Shown: one piece after another, positions 33,638-43,227 of the stretch
How positions within the stretch are numbered: position 1 is the first letter of the stretch
Layout: every line of letters starts with the position of its first letter
Source: Pseudobacteroides sp.
Lineage (GTDB): Bacteria > Bacillota > Clostridia > Acetivibrionales > DSM-2933
Assembly: GCF_036567765.1 (NCBI RefSeq)
Contig: NZ_DATCTU010000004.1
Coordinates: 124,001-188,000 of the forward strand
Length of the DNA stretch: 64,000 nt
Reading direction: 5' to 3'
The notes under the pieces: model-generated
Databases searched by the model: none
The model's input: only the letters and a program-made list of their open reading frames with translations
What the model was told of the DNA's origin: nothing
Program-made: the position numbers and the translations under genes

Positions 33638-35899
33638 TTAAGAAATTATATTGTAATATTCCTCCCCTATGTTTTTTATAAAATGAGACATTGTGTCAGA
33701 GTAGTATAAATACAGCTCGTGTAAAGCTCTTGTACATACAGTATATAGAAGCCTTCTATCCTCTTCTTGAGAATAAACCGTATCCTCAATTGAATTAACT
33801 AAAACAGCATCAAATTCAAGGCCTTTAGCCAGGTAGGACGGGATTATCACTACACCCCCGCGATAAACCTCATTTTGATTGGAAATAAGACTTATACCCA
33901 CATATGATTTTATTGATTTATATAACATTTCGCATTGGCCTGCTGTCTTGCATATAACTGCTATGAGCTTACAGCCCTTGTCCTTTAGTTCAGTAACATC
34001 ATCAGATATTCTTTTAAATATATTACTTTTATCAGCTTTTATGATTTTTGGTTTACTTCCATGTCGATTTAGCTGTTCCAAGTTGCTTTGTGACATAAGG
34101 ATTTCCTTGCAAAAATCCGCTATCTCTTTGCTTGAACGATAGCTTTTTGTTAATTTAATACTTTTAGTATCCTTCATATTGAATGTATCTGAGATAGTTT
34201 CAAAACTTCCAATATTCATGTACCCATTAACAGACTGGTTCAAGTCGCCTAAAATAGTAATGTTGGAATGATCAAAAGCTTTCTTTATAATCTCATAATG
34301 AAGGGCTGTATAATCTTGAGCCTCGTCAATAATTACATGCTTTAAGGATTTTGTATTATCTACGGTATCAAGTACCGTTTTTAGCAATATAATTGGTGCC
34401 AGATCCTCATAATGGATGATATCCCGCCCTAATTGTCGAATGGTATAATTAGCCAGACTACTGAGTTCCTCACTTTCCTGTTTATCAGAAGGCTCGGCAA
34501 ATGACTCCATATTCCTGAATAATTCAGTGTATAGCATGTAAATATCAAAAGATGTCATTTTAATTATTTCATTTTTAACTGCTTCAAATTCCTCCCTTGC
34601 TTTTTGTTTTGCCACTTTTTTCTTTTCTTCACTAATTGTATTGTCTTCCAACATTTCTTTCTCCAATAATTCCCTGACCCTCTTTTCCTCGTATTGCTCC
34701 AGAAGATAAAAAAGCCTTTGACGAAGTTTTTCCAGCCGCTGTGCATAGGAAAAAAGACTATAATCATTTTTAAAGGTGCTAAATATCTCTTCAGCAGAAA
34801 TAATAAGGGTACCATTGTAAATTAAATCTTTAAATTCAGTATACAAACCGCTTTCAACATGTTGTATATATTTTTTCAATATGTTTAGAAACTTTAATGA
34901 GGCTTTGAATCTAATGCAACGTAATCTTGTTTTATCATGATTGCCTGACAGTATATATTCCATTTGTTGATTCATAGATTCAATTCGAAACTTGGACTCA
35001 AACATATTTGCAAAAAAGTCCATAAATGTGCTTCTTCTTATATTCTCTTCACCTAATTCAGGTAAAACATTGGAAATATAATCCTCAAAGACATGGTTCG
35101 GAGAAAAAACAAGAATATTTTCCGATTTTATACTCTCCCGGTATTTATACAAAAGATATGCAGCTCTGTGAAGTGCAATAGATGTCTTACCACTGCCGGC
35201 AGGACCTTCTACTATAAGTATTCTGTTTTGACTATTCCTTATAACAGAATTTTGTTCTCTTTGTATACTGGTCACGATAGTTTTCATTCTATTATCCGTG
35301 CTTTTTCCTAAAATTTCTTTCAGCATTTCATCGTTAATACTTAGACTGCTGTCAAACATATAAACTATGTTGGAATTTTGGATTTTGTATTGTCTTTTAA
35401 GCATCATTTCCCCGTTTATAGAACCTGCTGGACACTCATAGCTGCATAAACCAATTTCATAATCATAGAGCATGCTGGAAATTGGTGCTCTCCAGTCATA
35501 AACAAGAATGTCCATGTTATTGTTTGTGCTTAATGTGTATATACCAATGTAAATTTGTTCTACTTTTTCTTCGCCATCTTCAATATAGTCTATTCTTCCA
35601 AAGTATGGGCCTTGATACATCTTTTCAAGACGGTTTACCTTCTCATTTGAAAACTTGTATTTTCGTGCTTGATTAGACAACTCCACCTGATATTGCCACA
35701 TCTGAGCAGCACCCTCCAGATCAGATAAACCGGTAGGTGCACATCTAACATCTTCCCACATACTCTTCTGCAGCTCGATGGCTTCTTTTTTGTAGCTGCT
35801 TGCAGCATTAATCCCATTATCAAATTGTTTCCTTATTTCGTCGATAACTCTGTCCAGGTAGGCCTTTTCATAATCCCAAGTCTTTTTGTCAGTAATCAT
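33638..35899 (-). CDS. helD: HelD-like superfamily I helicase (RNA polymerase recycling)
   Basis: 753-residue UvrD/Rep-type ATPase with Walker A GPAGSGKTSIALHRAAYLLY, Walker B HVIIDEAQDYTALHYE, LGDLNQSVNG and KSYRSSKEI motifs, and a long coiled-coil N-terminus of the HelD type (with a helical insertion around 400-480). HelD binds RNA polymerase and frees stalled complexes. The second of two adjacent ATGs (35899) is 6 bases after AGGAGG; the open frame upstream is not needed. It converges with the orphan c-di-GMP riboswitch. Confidence 0.88.
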   Translation of the reverse strand: MITDKKTWDYEKAYLDRVIDEIRKQFDNGINAASSYKKEAIELQKSMWEDVRCAPTGLSDLEGAAQMWQYQVELSNQARKYKFSNEKVNRLEKMYQGPYFGRIDYIEDGEEKVEQIYIGIYTLSTNNNMDILVYDWRAPISSMLYDYEIGLCSYECPAGSINGEMMLKRQYKIQNSNIVYMFDSSLSINDEMLKEILGKSTDNRMKTIVTSIQREQNSVIRNSQNRILIVEGPAGSGKTSIALHRAAYLLYKYRESIKSENILVFSPNHVFEDYISNVLPELGEENIRRSTFMDFFANMFESKFRIESMNQQMEYILSGNHDKTRLRCIRFKASLKFLNILKKYIQHVESGLYTEFKDLIYNGTLIISAEEIFSTFKNDYSLFSYAQRLEKLRQRLFYLLEQYEEKRVRELLEKEMLEDNTISEEKKKVAKQKAREEFEAVKNEIIKMTSFDIYMLYTELFRNMESFAEPSDKQESEELSSLANYTIRQLGRDIIHYEDLAPIILLKTVLDTVDNTKSLKHVIIDEAQDYTALHYEIIKKAFDHSNITILGDLNQSVNGYMNIGSFETISDTFNMKDTKSIKLTKSYRSSKEIADFCKEILMSQSNLEQLNRHGSKPKIIKADKSNIFKRISDDVTELKDKGCKLIAVICKTAGQCEMLYKSIKSYVGISLISNQNEVYRGGVVIIPSYLAKGLEFDAVLVNSIEDTVYSQEEDRRLLYTVCTRALHELYLYYSDTMSHFIKNIGEEYYNIIS

Positions 35900-36063
35900 C
35901 ATATTCCTCCTGTTCCTATAATACATACAATCTATGATACACAGAATCAATGCTTAATATAAGTCTATTTTTAAAAAACAATACATGATATAATTATATT
36001 AGAGGGGTATAGAATACTCCATATTTTCACACATGAACAATGGCTTTTGGGTTTTGGTATCTA

Positions 36064-36116
36064 TAAAAAAGGCCGCAGCAAACAACTTTAATAGTTTTGC
36101 CGCAGCCTTTTTATTT
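36064..36116 (-). terminator. Terminator downstream of the LysM-M14 peptidase gene
   Basis: An imperfect hairpin of GGCTGCGGCAAAAC with GTTTGCTGCGGCC, followed on the minus strand by TTTTTT, begins 3 bases after the stop codon. Confidence 0.8.
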
Positions 36117-36118
36117 AG

Positions 36119-37402
36119 CTATACCAATGCTCCCAATATAAGTATTTCCTCATTCTGACGATAAATTGTCGGGAATTGTGTAACGGGAATCGGATTAACG
36201 CCCCGTCCAACCTCAATTGTAAATCCCGGTCGTCTAAAATCCTGAACAAACCAATCCTTATAGCCTGCATATGATGCTTCTGCCGGATTATTTGATATTG
36301 CATACCCGCTTACTCTTGCAAATAGCTGTGCAATAGTTTGTGTTTCAGGCGGCTCAAGGTTTTGGAAGCCGTAATATATTACCTCACCTTGAGTATGGTA
36401 AGCTATAACCAACCTGAAATTCCGGTTTCTAGTAAAGTTTACCATGGCATTAGATTCGGGCTCTGATAATGGTGCAGGCCCTCCATAATCTCTTGGTGCC
36501 GGTCCCGTTATTCCTGCTTCAATCTCAAGCTCTTTCTCCTTTTCCCATTCTGCAGGGTAATTGAGGTTTATGTCAACACCTCTAATATTTGCCTTCCATA
36601 CACTTGGAAGGGGTCGTCCTGTTGTATTTATTCTTGCTGCCTCCACATAAGCAGGGTTGGTATAATTAGGCCAGTAATTTACCAGATCAACCCCATCAGG
36701 ATTAACCATTGGCACAATATAGATACTCGTCTGCCTCCATATGTCGGGAACGTTATATCCTCCTAAAAATCCACCTACAGAGTAAGCCCTTGAGAAGTTT
36801 TCAACAAACTTCATCAGTAAAGGCGTTGTTATCCATTCATTTGCATGGTGTGAAGCATTGTAGGACACCTGCTTTGTACCTCGTCCAAGTCTAATGTAGT
36901 ATAAATTTTTACCCAAAACACTTTTTCCGGCAACACCAATTTCTATAAAGGGATACCTCACCCTGAGCCCTCTTATCTGTCTCTCAAGAATCTCATATGT
37001 GTAGTCAATATCTGTAAAAACAACATCAATACCATAAGGCACAATTATTTGCTGACCAATCCTTAATGCACTTGGATTTATTCCGGGATTGGCAGTCAAT
37101 ATAGCGTTTAAGGTAGTGTAATACCTCCTTGCAATATTGTATAGAGAATCACCGGGCCTAACAACATAAGTGTCATAGCCCAGTAACAACCTATCAAAAA
37201 CAGCCCATGTTGCAGGCCCGACAATTCCATCCGAGGTAAGCCCATTATTCCTTTGAAAGCTAGCCACTGCTTGCCTTGTATTATTTCCAAAAACCCCGTC
37301 AACCGCTTCAATATTATAACCAATCTGTCTTAAAAGGCTTTGAATCAGTTTCACATTTGGCCCTGTTGAGCCCAGTCTCAATATTTCCATTTTCATAACC
37401 AC
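36119..37402 (-). CDS. Peptidoglycan-binding, LysM and M14 carboxypeptidase protein
   Basis: 427 residues: a PG_binding_1 domain (about 8-68; GSTGPNVKLIQSLLRQIGYN), a LysM domain (about 77-122; YVVRPGDSLYNIARRYYTT) and a zinc carboxypeptidase of the M14 gamma-D-glutamyl-diamino acid peptidase type (about 128-427). The zinc ligands are in SHHANEW, with a later His in AYHTQGE and a catalytic Glu in FTIEVGRG. There is no signal peptide, as in spore-cortex or mother-cell enzymes that cleave the peptide stem. GTG (37402) and ATG (37396) starts are both possible; ribosome binding sites are weak. Confidence 0.9.
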   Translation of the reverse strand: MVMKMEILRLGSTGPNVKLIQSLLRQIGYNIEAVDGVFGNNTRQAVASFQRNNGLTSDGIVGPATWAVFDRLLLGYDTYVVRPGDSLYNIARRYYTTLNAILTANPGINPSALRIGQQIIVPYGIDVVFTDIDYTYEILERQIRGLRVRYPFIEIGVAGKSVLGKNLYYIRLGRGTKQVSYNASHHANEWITTPLLMKFVENFSRAYSVGGFLGGYNVPDIWRQTSIYIVPMVNPDGVDLVNYWPNYTNPAYVEAARINTTGRPLPSVWKANIRGVDINLNYPAEWEKEKELEIEAGITGPAPRDYGGPAPLSEPESNAMVNFTRNRNFRLVIAYHTQGEVIYYGFQNLEPPETQTIAQLFARVSGYAISNNPAEASYAGYKDWFVQDFRRPGFTIEVGRGVNPIPVTQFPTIYRQNEEILILGALV

Positions 37403-37466
37403 ATTATTCTATTCCTAGTAATATACTATTACATAGGTCTAAAAAACGTGGCTGTCTATATCTGCA

Positions 37467-39971
37467 TCATCCCTGAGGAAGAGGAACATAAATAGGTGCA
37501 TAATCTTCTGATGTCATTCCGAAACGTATGGCAAGCTTCATAACATCAGCCATATTGAGTGCACCATCTTTAGTAAGATCAAACTTAGAATCATAACCCG
37601 CTTGGCCAGTCGTAGTATTAAAGTATCTTGCCAATAGTATTATATCTCCCATATTTATAGCTCCATCATCATTGAAGTCTCCCTCTACTAAGCCTATAGG
37701 GTTGCTTTTACTTGATATAGAAATACTGTAGTAGTTTATTGGAATTTTGGTAGTAACCCTTCTGGCTAAAAATCCAGGTTTGGAAATCTTAACCGTATAT
37801 CCGGATGAATTAGGGGTAACGTCATTAATAATAAAGTATCCGTTTGAATCGGATGTTGAATAGTATTGTGTTCCTTCAAGTTCAACCTTGAAACCTGATC
37901 CGTCTACATATCCGCTAATGGGTCTGCTTGATACTACAGGAGTTCCGGAGGGAACAGGTGTATTTGTAGGTGATACTGTTGGCGACACTGTTGGTTTAAC
38001 CGATGACGTTGGGCTTGGCACTCCAGAACCGTTTGGTTCGGTACCGAAAACCTTCACGCCGTTGTCATAAACTGTAATATACTTATTCAATTTAGGTGTT
38101 TCTCCTTGTGGTGCAACACCTTGGAAGGAGAAATCGTTTGTATTATCCCAGAACTTGGTATCCTTTGGTCCGGCAATCCTTACCTGAACCTCCTTTTTGT
38201 AATTTGACTGTCCTCCAGGATAAATCTTGGTTCCTGTAAAGTCAACCTCAACATAATATATATTCTTTGCTGCATCATAAGGCTTTAGGCTTGATGCCTT
38301 TCCTCCGTCATTATAATTTGTTGAAACAACCATGTCCTCTGCCTTAAACCCTGCATTAACCGCTTCAGTTATGTCTATATAGTACCTGTAGGATAATTTG
38401 TCTGACACTTTAGCAGGCCATCCAGACCTGTTATTGGTCAATGACTTTATTTCTATGTAGTTATCGCCTTTACCGTTGATTGATGTTTCAACAAAGAATT
38501 CATCATTGGTTGGCTTTTCTATTGCGTTGAAGTTTGGTATTGGAGTTCCGCCATACTTGCCTACCATATATGATAATAGGGCAACAAAGCCTGCATTATA
38601 ATCGCATGCAACCTCGTTGGATGTAAAATCCTTTATTTCATCAGTGTAACCATCAGATGCATTTGGTCCTCCTACAAGTGCACCGTACAAAACATGCCTA
38701 TGATAATCTGGAACAGTGTCCTGATCGGACCATGAGCCGTGTGCTGTTCTGTGGTGAGGATGCTGCGGAGGGTTGACCCCAAATCCCACTACAAAGCTTC
38801 TTCCTGTGCTTCCTAACGCATAATCAATCTGGCTCTTTGCAAAGCTTTTATATGTTGCAGCTTTTGTAGCATTGGCTCCTGACCACTCAGCATAAACACT
38901 TCCTAAAAAACCTTCGGTTGTTGCATACCTTAATGACCCCCATGTATCAAGCCATGCCAAACCTTTAGGGGTATAAGCAATTCTGTTTGAACCGGCTCCG
39001 GTTGTCCAATAGTCAAGATGCCTTTCAAAGCACTCCTTATAGAGCGGCTTGTTTGTAGCCCTTGCAAGAAGCAATAACGCACCCATAAGCTTGTCATCCC
39101 AGCAGTGTGCCCATTTGTACTTTATAGTAGTGCTTTGGTTTTCCCTTGCCCAATTTGGCTCATAGCTTTCAGCCTTTTTAAGGTATGTTTCGTCATTAGT
39201 GGCAAGGTATATCCACATGGAAGCCCATGTCAGCTCATCGTAAAATCCACTCCATGACTTGTAGAAATTTGCAGCTTCGGTATATCCTGCATCACTCTTT
39301 GTTGCATCGGCAAAAGTAAAAAGCTCCTTTGCGTGTTTTAGACACAAAGCCGAGTATTCCGGATCTGTAGCCTTAAATATGGCTGCCGCTGACGCAAGTG
39401 CTGCTGCTGCTTCCCCTGCAACAGCCGATCCCGGCTTTGCAGTATCTACCTTATAGGAAGGTCTCTTCATCTGCATGCACTCTGCCGGTCCCCACCAATT
39501 ATGGTCAGGCCCTCCGTCACCTACCTGATAATAGTACACGTTGGGGCTTGGATGGCATTTTATCAAATAATCAGTTGCCCATTTGATGTTATCCAGTATG
39601 TAAGGAAGTTGTCCGCTCTTTTCATAGCTGCTGCGGTTTTCGTAAACACTCCATGCAAGCATGGTAGCTGTATACGCCATCGGAAGATTAAATTTGACGT
39701 GGTCTCCCGCATCATACCATCCGCCTGTCAAATCCAACCCGGAATCTGCACCGTCGGTCATTCCAGAGTCTCCACGCCAGTTGGTCCTCATATTGTCTGG
39801 AAGCTTACCCGAACGCTGGAACTCATAGAACATTATCCCCTTCTGAAGGGCCTCACCATAGTTGAAGTCTGCCGCACCCGAAACAGTCCGAGGCAAAACG
39901 GTAATTGATACGGTAAACGTGATCAAAAGAAAAAAAGCAATTTTTTTGTGTAACTTGCTCCACTTATACAT
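37467..39971 (-). CDS. Cellulosomal GH9 endoglucanase with CBM3c and dockerin
   Basis: A secreted 834-residue enzyme: signal peptide (about 1-33) and GH9 catalytic domain (about 37-475) with [26 protein letters not shown] and the proton-donor region [15 protein letters not shown]3c-type module (about 495-640), which feeds a cellulose chain to GH9, follows. Then come a Pro/Thr/Ser linker, a small beta-sandwich module (about 690-755) of the carboxypeptidase-regulatory type, and a type I dockerin with [12 protein letters not shown] and [12 protein letters not shown]. The architecture predicts processive endoglucanase activity on cellulose while docked on a scaffold. Confidence 0.95.
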   Translation of the reverse strand: MYKWSKLHKKIAFFLLITFTVSITVLPRTVSGAADFNYGEALQKGIMFYEFQRSGKLPDNMRTNWRGDSGMTDGADSGLDLTGGWYDAGDHVKFNLPMAYTATMLAWSVYENRSSYEKSGQLPYILDNIKWATDYLIKCHPSPNVYYYQVGDGGPDHNWWGPAECMQMKRPSYKVDTAKPGSAVAGEAAAALASAAAIFKATDPEYSALCLKHAKELFTFADATKSDAGYTEAANFYKSWSGFYDELTWASMWIYLATNDETYLKKAESYEPNWARENQSTTIKYKWAHCWDDKLMGALLLLARATNKPLYKECFERHLDYWTTGAGSNRIAYTPKGLAWLDTWGSLRYATTEGFLGSVYAEWSGANATKAATYKSFAKSQIDYALGSTGRSFVVGFGVNPPQHPHHRTAHGSWSDQDTVPDYHRHVLYGALVGGPNASDGYTDEIKDFTSNEVACDYNAGFVALLSYMVGKYGGTPIPNFNAIEKPTNDEFFVETSINGKGDNYIEIKSLTNNRSGWPAKVSDKLSYRYYIDITEAVNAGFKAEDMVVSTNYNDGGKASSLKPYDAAKNIYYVEVDFTGTKIYPGGQSNYKKEVQVRIAGPKDTKFWDNTNDFSFQGVAPQGETPKLNKYITVYDNGVKVFGTEPNGSGVPSPTSSVKPTVSPTVSPTNTPVPSGTPVVSSRPISGYVDGSGFKVELEGTQYYSTSDSNGYFIINDVTPNSSGYTVKISKPGFLARRVTTKIPINYYSISISSKSNPIGLVEGDFNDDGAINMGDIILLARYFNTTTGQAGYDSKFDLTKDGALNMADVMKLAIRFGMTSEDYAPIYVPLPQG

Positions 39972-40013
39972 ACTTACCTCCTATAATTTTATATTTATAT
40001 ATGTTGCTGTGAG

Positions 40014-40040
40014 AAATTTGGTATAGAATATACCATAATT
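40014..40040. repeat. Dispersed palindrome, copy upstream of the GH9 gene
   Basis: AAATTTGGTATA-gaa-TATACCATAATT, followed by CCCTAGGCAT toward the ridA terminator. The centre differs from other copies (GGTATA for GGTGTA) with a matching change in the opposite arm (TATACC for TACACC), so symmetry is kept. It lies in the 250-base gap between ridA and the GH9 start. Confidence 0.75.
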
Positions 40041-40049
40041 CCCTAGGCA

Positions 40050-40091
40050 TTAAAATACTCCACAAATAATTGAATCTGTGAAGTATTTTAA
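40050..40091 (-). terminator. Terminator downstream of ridA
   Basis: TAAAATACT-x-CACA pairs with TGTG-x-AGTATTTTA (left arm about 40050-40063, right about 40077-40090). The 3' side on the minus strand has only a short T-stretch inside the stem end, so it is a moderate terminator. Confidence 0.6.
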
Positions 40092-40221
40092 TATCAGCAA
40101 AAAATCATATATTAAAATTATAACAAATCGCCCTCAAAATCAGCAATTCATTCAATTGTCAAATAATTAACTATTTTGCTTATACTGATTTACTTTTATT
40201 AAAAGATTTATAACTTTTTAT

Positions 40222-40602
40222 CTACACTAAGGCTATAACCTCAATTTCAATAAGAACATCTTTAGGAAGCCTTGCAACTTCTACCAGAGATCTTGCAGGA
40301 TAGGGCTCTTTAAAATACTGCCCGTATATATTATTTATGGCAGTGAAATCATTCATGTTCTTTACAAAGACTGTTGATTTAATAACATTTTGAAAACTGC
40401 TTCCAGCATTAGTTAGAATTGCATTTATGTTTTCGAGAACCTGTTTTGTTTGTGCCTCGATACCACCCGGCACTATTTGACCTGTTACAGGCTCAATGGG
40501 AATCTGACCTGATGTGTAAATAAAATCCCCTACCTTAATTGCCTGTGAATATGGACCAATTGCTTCAGGAGCCTTTTTTGTTGTAAGTACTTCCTTTTTC
40601 AT
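40222..40602 (-). CDS. ridA: RidA family 2-iminobutanoate/2-iminopropanoate deaminase
   Basis: 126-residue YjgF/YER057c/UK114 protein that hydrolyses reactive enamines/imines made by PLP enzymes. Family landmarks: [25 protein letters not shown], the substrate-binding arginine in [15 protein letters not shown], and a terminal IEVIALV. An AAGGA site precedes the ATG. It is the last gene of the minus-strand run containing ior and paaK but is separated from the ACT gene by a strong hairpin, so it may be transcribed alone. Confidence 0.95.
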   Translation of the reverse strand: MKKEVLTTKKAPEAIGPYSQAIKVGDFIYTSGQIPIEPVTGQIVPGGIEAQTKQVLENINAILTNAGSSFQNVIKSTVFVKNMNDFTAINNIYGQYFKEPYPARSLVEVARLPKDVLIEIEVIALV

Positions 40603-40655
40603 ATTTAATCATCCTTTCAATCCTTGCTATATGATATGAATAAAACTTGAAATAC

Positions 40656-40698
40656 TAATAAGGCTGCTGCAAAGTACATAAATGCAGCAGCCTTATTA
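40656..40698 (-). terminator. 16-bp perfect hairpin between the ACT gene and ridA
   Basis: TAATAAGGCTGCTGCA and its exact complement flank an 11-base loop. T-runs are short on both sides, so it may be an attenuating or mRNA-stabilising hairpin as much as a terminator. It lies 45 bases after the ACT gene stop. Confidence 0.6.
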
Positions 40699-40742
40699 TA
40701 AACATTGATTGTGTTCGTGAAAAATTCAATATTTCTGTATAA

Positions 40743-41174
40743 TTACAGATCATAGACATCCTTTGAAGAAATAACCTTTATATTATTGTTTTCCAAGGTT
40801 TGAATAGCCTTTTCAGAGTCTTCAACCCTTAAAATGACAAGAGCTTCATCTGTTGTCTTTCCAATGAAAGCATACATATACTCAATTCCAATAGACTGGC
40901 TCTCCAATACATCCAGTGCAGAAGCCAATCCTCCGGGTTTATCCTGTACAGCAATCGCTATAACACTTGTACTGCTGACTGTAAAACCGTTTTCCTTTAA
41001 AATTGCTTCTGCCTTTTCAGGCTGGTTAACTATAAGCCTCAATATCCCAAAATCCGTTGTATCGGCTATAGACAATGCACTTATGTCTATTCCCTCTTTA
41101 CCAAGAGTTTTAGTTACTTCTGCAAGCCTTCCCGACTTGTTTTCCAGAAAAACAGATATTTGTTTTACCAGCAT
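40743..41174 (-). CDS. Tandem ACT-domain protein
   Basis: 143 residues made of two ACT domains (about 3-65 and 70-140): VKQISVFLENKSGRLAEVTK, then VIAIAVQDKPGGLASALDVL. ACT domains bind amino acids and regulate enzymes. This type is regularly encoded next to phenylacetate-CoA ligase and indolepyruvate oxidoreductase, where it may sense an aromatic or branched-chain amino acid. AGGAGG precedes the ATG. It lies about 80 bases downstream of paaK copy 1. Confidence 0.9.
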   Translation of the reverse strand: MLVKQISVFLENKSGRLAEVTKTLGKEGIDISALSIADTTDFGILRLIVNQPEKAEAILKENGFTVSSTSVIAIAVQDKPGGLASALDVLESQSIGIEYMYAFIGKTTDEALVILRVEDSEKAIQTLENNNIKVISSKDVYDL

Positions 41175-41251
41175 ACCAAACCCTCCTATTTTTTATTTTT
41201 GTCTATCAAATACTATATGTTTTGCGATAATTATTATGCATTTTAATCGGA

Positions 41252-42553
41252 TTACATTTTTCTCTTATCTATAACCCTTTTTGCTTTACCTTCGCTTCTT
41301 TCAATAGTTTTTGGTTCAACAAGCCTTATTTTCGCATTGATTCCAAGAGTGCTTTCAATACCTTTTCTAATTTTTCCTTCAATCTCTTCAATCTTCTTGA
41401 CTTCATCGGAGAACAGTCCCGGAGTCATTTCTACCTGAACCTCAAGTAAGTCCAGGTTATCCATTCTGTCAACGATTAACAGGTAATGGGGTGCTGTTTC
41501 ACCAATCTCCAACAGAACGCTTTCAATCTGGGATGGGAAAACGTTTACACCTCTAATAATAAGCATGTCGTCTGTTCTGCCTGTAACTTTATTCATTCTT
41601 GTCAAAGTCCTTCCGCAATCACAGGTATCAGTATTGAGGACTGTAAGGTCTCTTGTTCTATATCTAATGAGAGGAAGACCCTCTTTAGTGATGGTTGTAA
41701 ATACTAGTTCACCCTTTTCCCCTGCAGGAAGAACCTCTTCTGTATCAGGGTTAATTATTTCGGGTATGAAATGGTCCTCCTGTATATGCATACCTACCTT
41801 GCAGTGGCATTCGCTTGCCACGCCAGGTCCGATTATCTCGCTAAGTCCGTATATGTCTATTGCTAAGATGCCAAGCCTGTCTTCAATTTCTTTTCTCATA
41901 TTTTCAGACCAGGGCTCTGCACCGAATACCCCTGCCCGAAGCTTCAAATCACCTTTTTTAAAGCCTGCTTCTTCAAGGGCCTCTGCAAGATAAAGGGCAT
42001 ATGATGGAGTACAAGCAAGATGCGTTGTTCCAAAATCCTTCATTATCTGGAGCTGCCTTGAAGTATTTCCGCCTGATATAGGAATAACGGATGCTCCTAC
42101 TCTCTCAGCACCATAGTGTGCACCAAGTCCGCCTGTAAACAGACCATAGCCGTAAGCTACCTGAATAAAGGATTCTCTGTTGGCACCTGCGGATGTAAGA
42201 GTCCTTGCCATTACTTCAGCCCAGGTATCTATGTCCTTTCTGGTATACCCTACAACAGTCTGCTTTCCGGTAGTACCTGAAGAGGCATGTATTCTTACAA
42301 TCTCACTCATCGGTACTGCAAATAAGCCGTAAGGGTAATTGTCTCTCAAATCCTGTTTATAAGTAAACGGCAGCTTTTTTAGGTCGTCTACAGATTTGAT
42401 ATCTCCAGGCTCTATGCCCTGTTTCTGCATCTTTGATCTGTAAAAGGGTACGTTGTGATATATCTTTTTTATTATATCAACAAGTCTCTCACTCTGAACC
42501 TTCCTTAACTCTTCTCTTGGCATACACTCATAGGTGGAATTCCAGTATTGCAT
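41252..42553 (-). CDS. paaK: Phenylacetate-CoA ligase, copy 1
   Basis: 433-residue ANL-superfamily AMP-forming ligase that activates aryl acetates to CoA thioesters. The phosphate-binding loop is [16 protein letters not shown], with [10 protein letters not shown] and the hinge region [22 protein letters not shown] 42553 is 7 bases after AGGAGG. It follows iorB and precedes the ACT gene. With IOR producing aryl-acyl-CoA from aromatic 2-oxoacids, running in reverse this enzyme could conserve energy as ATP while releasing aryl acids; the direction is not set by sequence. Confidence 0.93.
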   Translation of the reverse strand: MQYWNSTYECMPREELRKVQSERLVDIIKKIYHNVPFYRSKMQKQGIEPGDIKSVDDLKKLPFTYKQDLRDNYPYGLFAVPMSEIVRIHASSGTTGKQTVVGYTRKDIDTWAEVMARTLTSAGANRESFIQVAYGYGLFTGGLGAHYGAERVGASVIPISGGNTSRQLQIMKDFGTTHLACTPSYALYLAEALEEAGFKKGDLKLRAGVFGAEPWSENMRKEIEDRLGILAIDIYGLSEIIGPGVASECHCKVGMHIQEDHFIPEIINPDTEEVLPAGEKGELVFTTITKEGLPLIRYRTRDLTVLNTDTCDCGRTLTRMNKVTGRTDDMLIIRGVNVFPSQIESVLLEIGETAPHYLLIVDRMDNLDLLEVQVEMTPGLFSDEVKKIEEIEGKIRKGIESTLGINAKIRLVEPKTIERSEGKAKRVIDKRKM

Positions 42554-42648
42554 CCTCAAACCTCCTCAAAAGATTAGAAATATATGACTGTCAATATGGA
42601 CCAATCAGTTTTATACATATGAAAGTTGATTAATCTTATTCTTATTAA

Positions 42649-43227
42649 TTATACTGCAAGAGCATATCCAGCTTCAAATGCTTTGAAATTTATTTCCTGA
42701 AGTTTAGGCGGCACTGTCTCTCGAATGGACTCTAGCCATATTTCCTTGTCAATACCTGTTGCCTTTGCTAACAGACCTAACAGAACAACATTTACAGCCT
42801 TGATATTTCCACATTCTCTGGCCATAGGTAAAGCATCCACGGCTATAGTCTTATTTACAACCCCATTTATTTTTTCGACAATACTGTCAGGATATTTTTC
42901 CTTTCCTAATATTACAGGTATTGGATCAATCCTTTGTGTATTTACTATATAGCTTCCTCCGTTTTTAAGATATTCAACATATCTTAATGCTTCCAACTTC
43001 TCAAAGGCAAGTATTATATCAGCTTCCCCCTTTTCGATAATAGGAGAATAAACTTTTTTTGCAAACTTCACATAAGTTACAACGCTTCCACCCCTCTGAG
43101 CCATTCCATGAACCTCAGAAACCTTTACATCAAAGGACAACTTCATCGCAACATTTCCTAAAATCCTGCTGGCAAGTAATGTTCCCTGTCCGCCAACTCC
43201 AACTATCATTATATTAAGTTTATCCAT
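42649..43227 (-). CDS. iorB: Indolepyruvate ferredoxin oxidoreductase, beta subunit
   Basis: 192-residue gamma-type subunit of the 2-oxoacid oxidoreductase family, recognised by IMIVGVGGQGTLLASRIL and VSEVHGMAQRGGSVVTYVKF. With IorA it oxidises indolepyruvate, phenylpyruvate or hydroxyphenylpyruvate to aryl-acetyl-CoA while reducing ferredoxin. The ATG at 43227 lies inside the iorA 3' end (8-base overlap), with AGGCTGG upstream; an in-frame GTG 9 bases earlier is possible. Confidence 0.95.
   Translation of the reverse strand: MDKLNIMIVGVGGQGTLLASRILGNVAMKLSFDVKVSEVHGMAQRGGSVVTYVKFAKKVYSPIIEKGEADIILAFEKLEALRYVEYLKNGGSYIVNTQRIDPIPVILGKEKYPDSIVEKINGVVNKTIAVDALPMARECGNIKAVNVVLLGLLAKATGIDKEIWLESIRETVPPKLQEINFKAFEAGYALAV

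Noticed and set aside
33638..35950. Upstream-extended HelD start at 35950
   Set aside because: The extra 17 codons include the AGGAGG ribosome binding site that serves the ATG at 35899.
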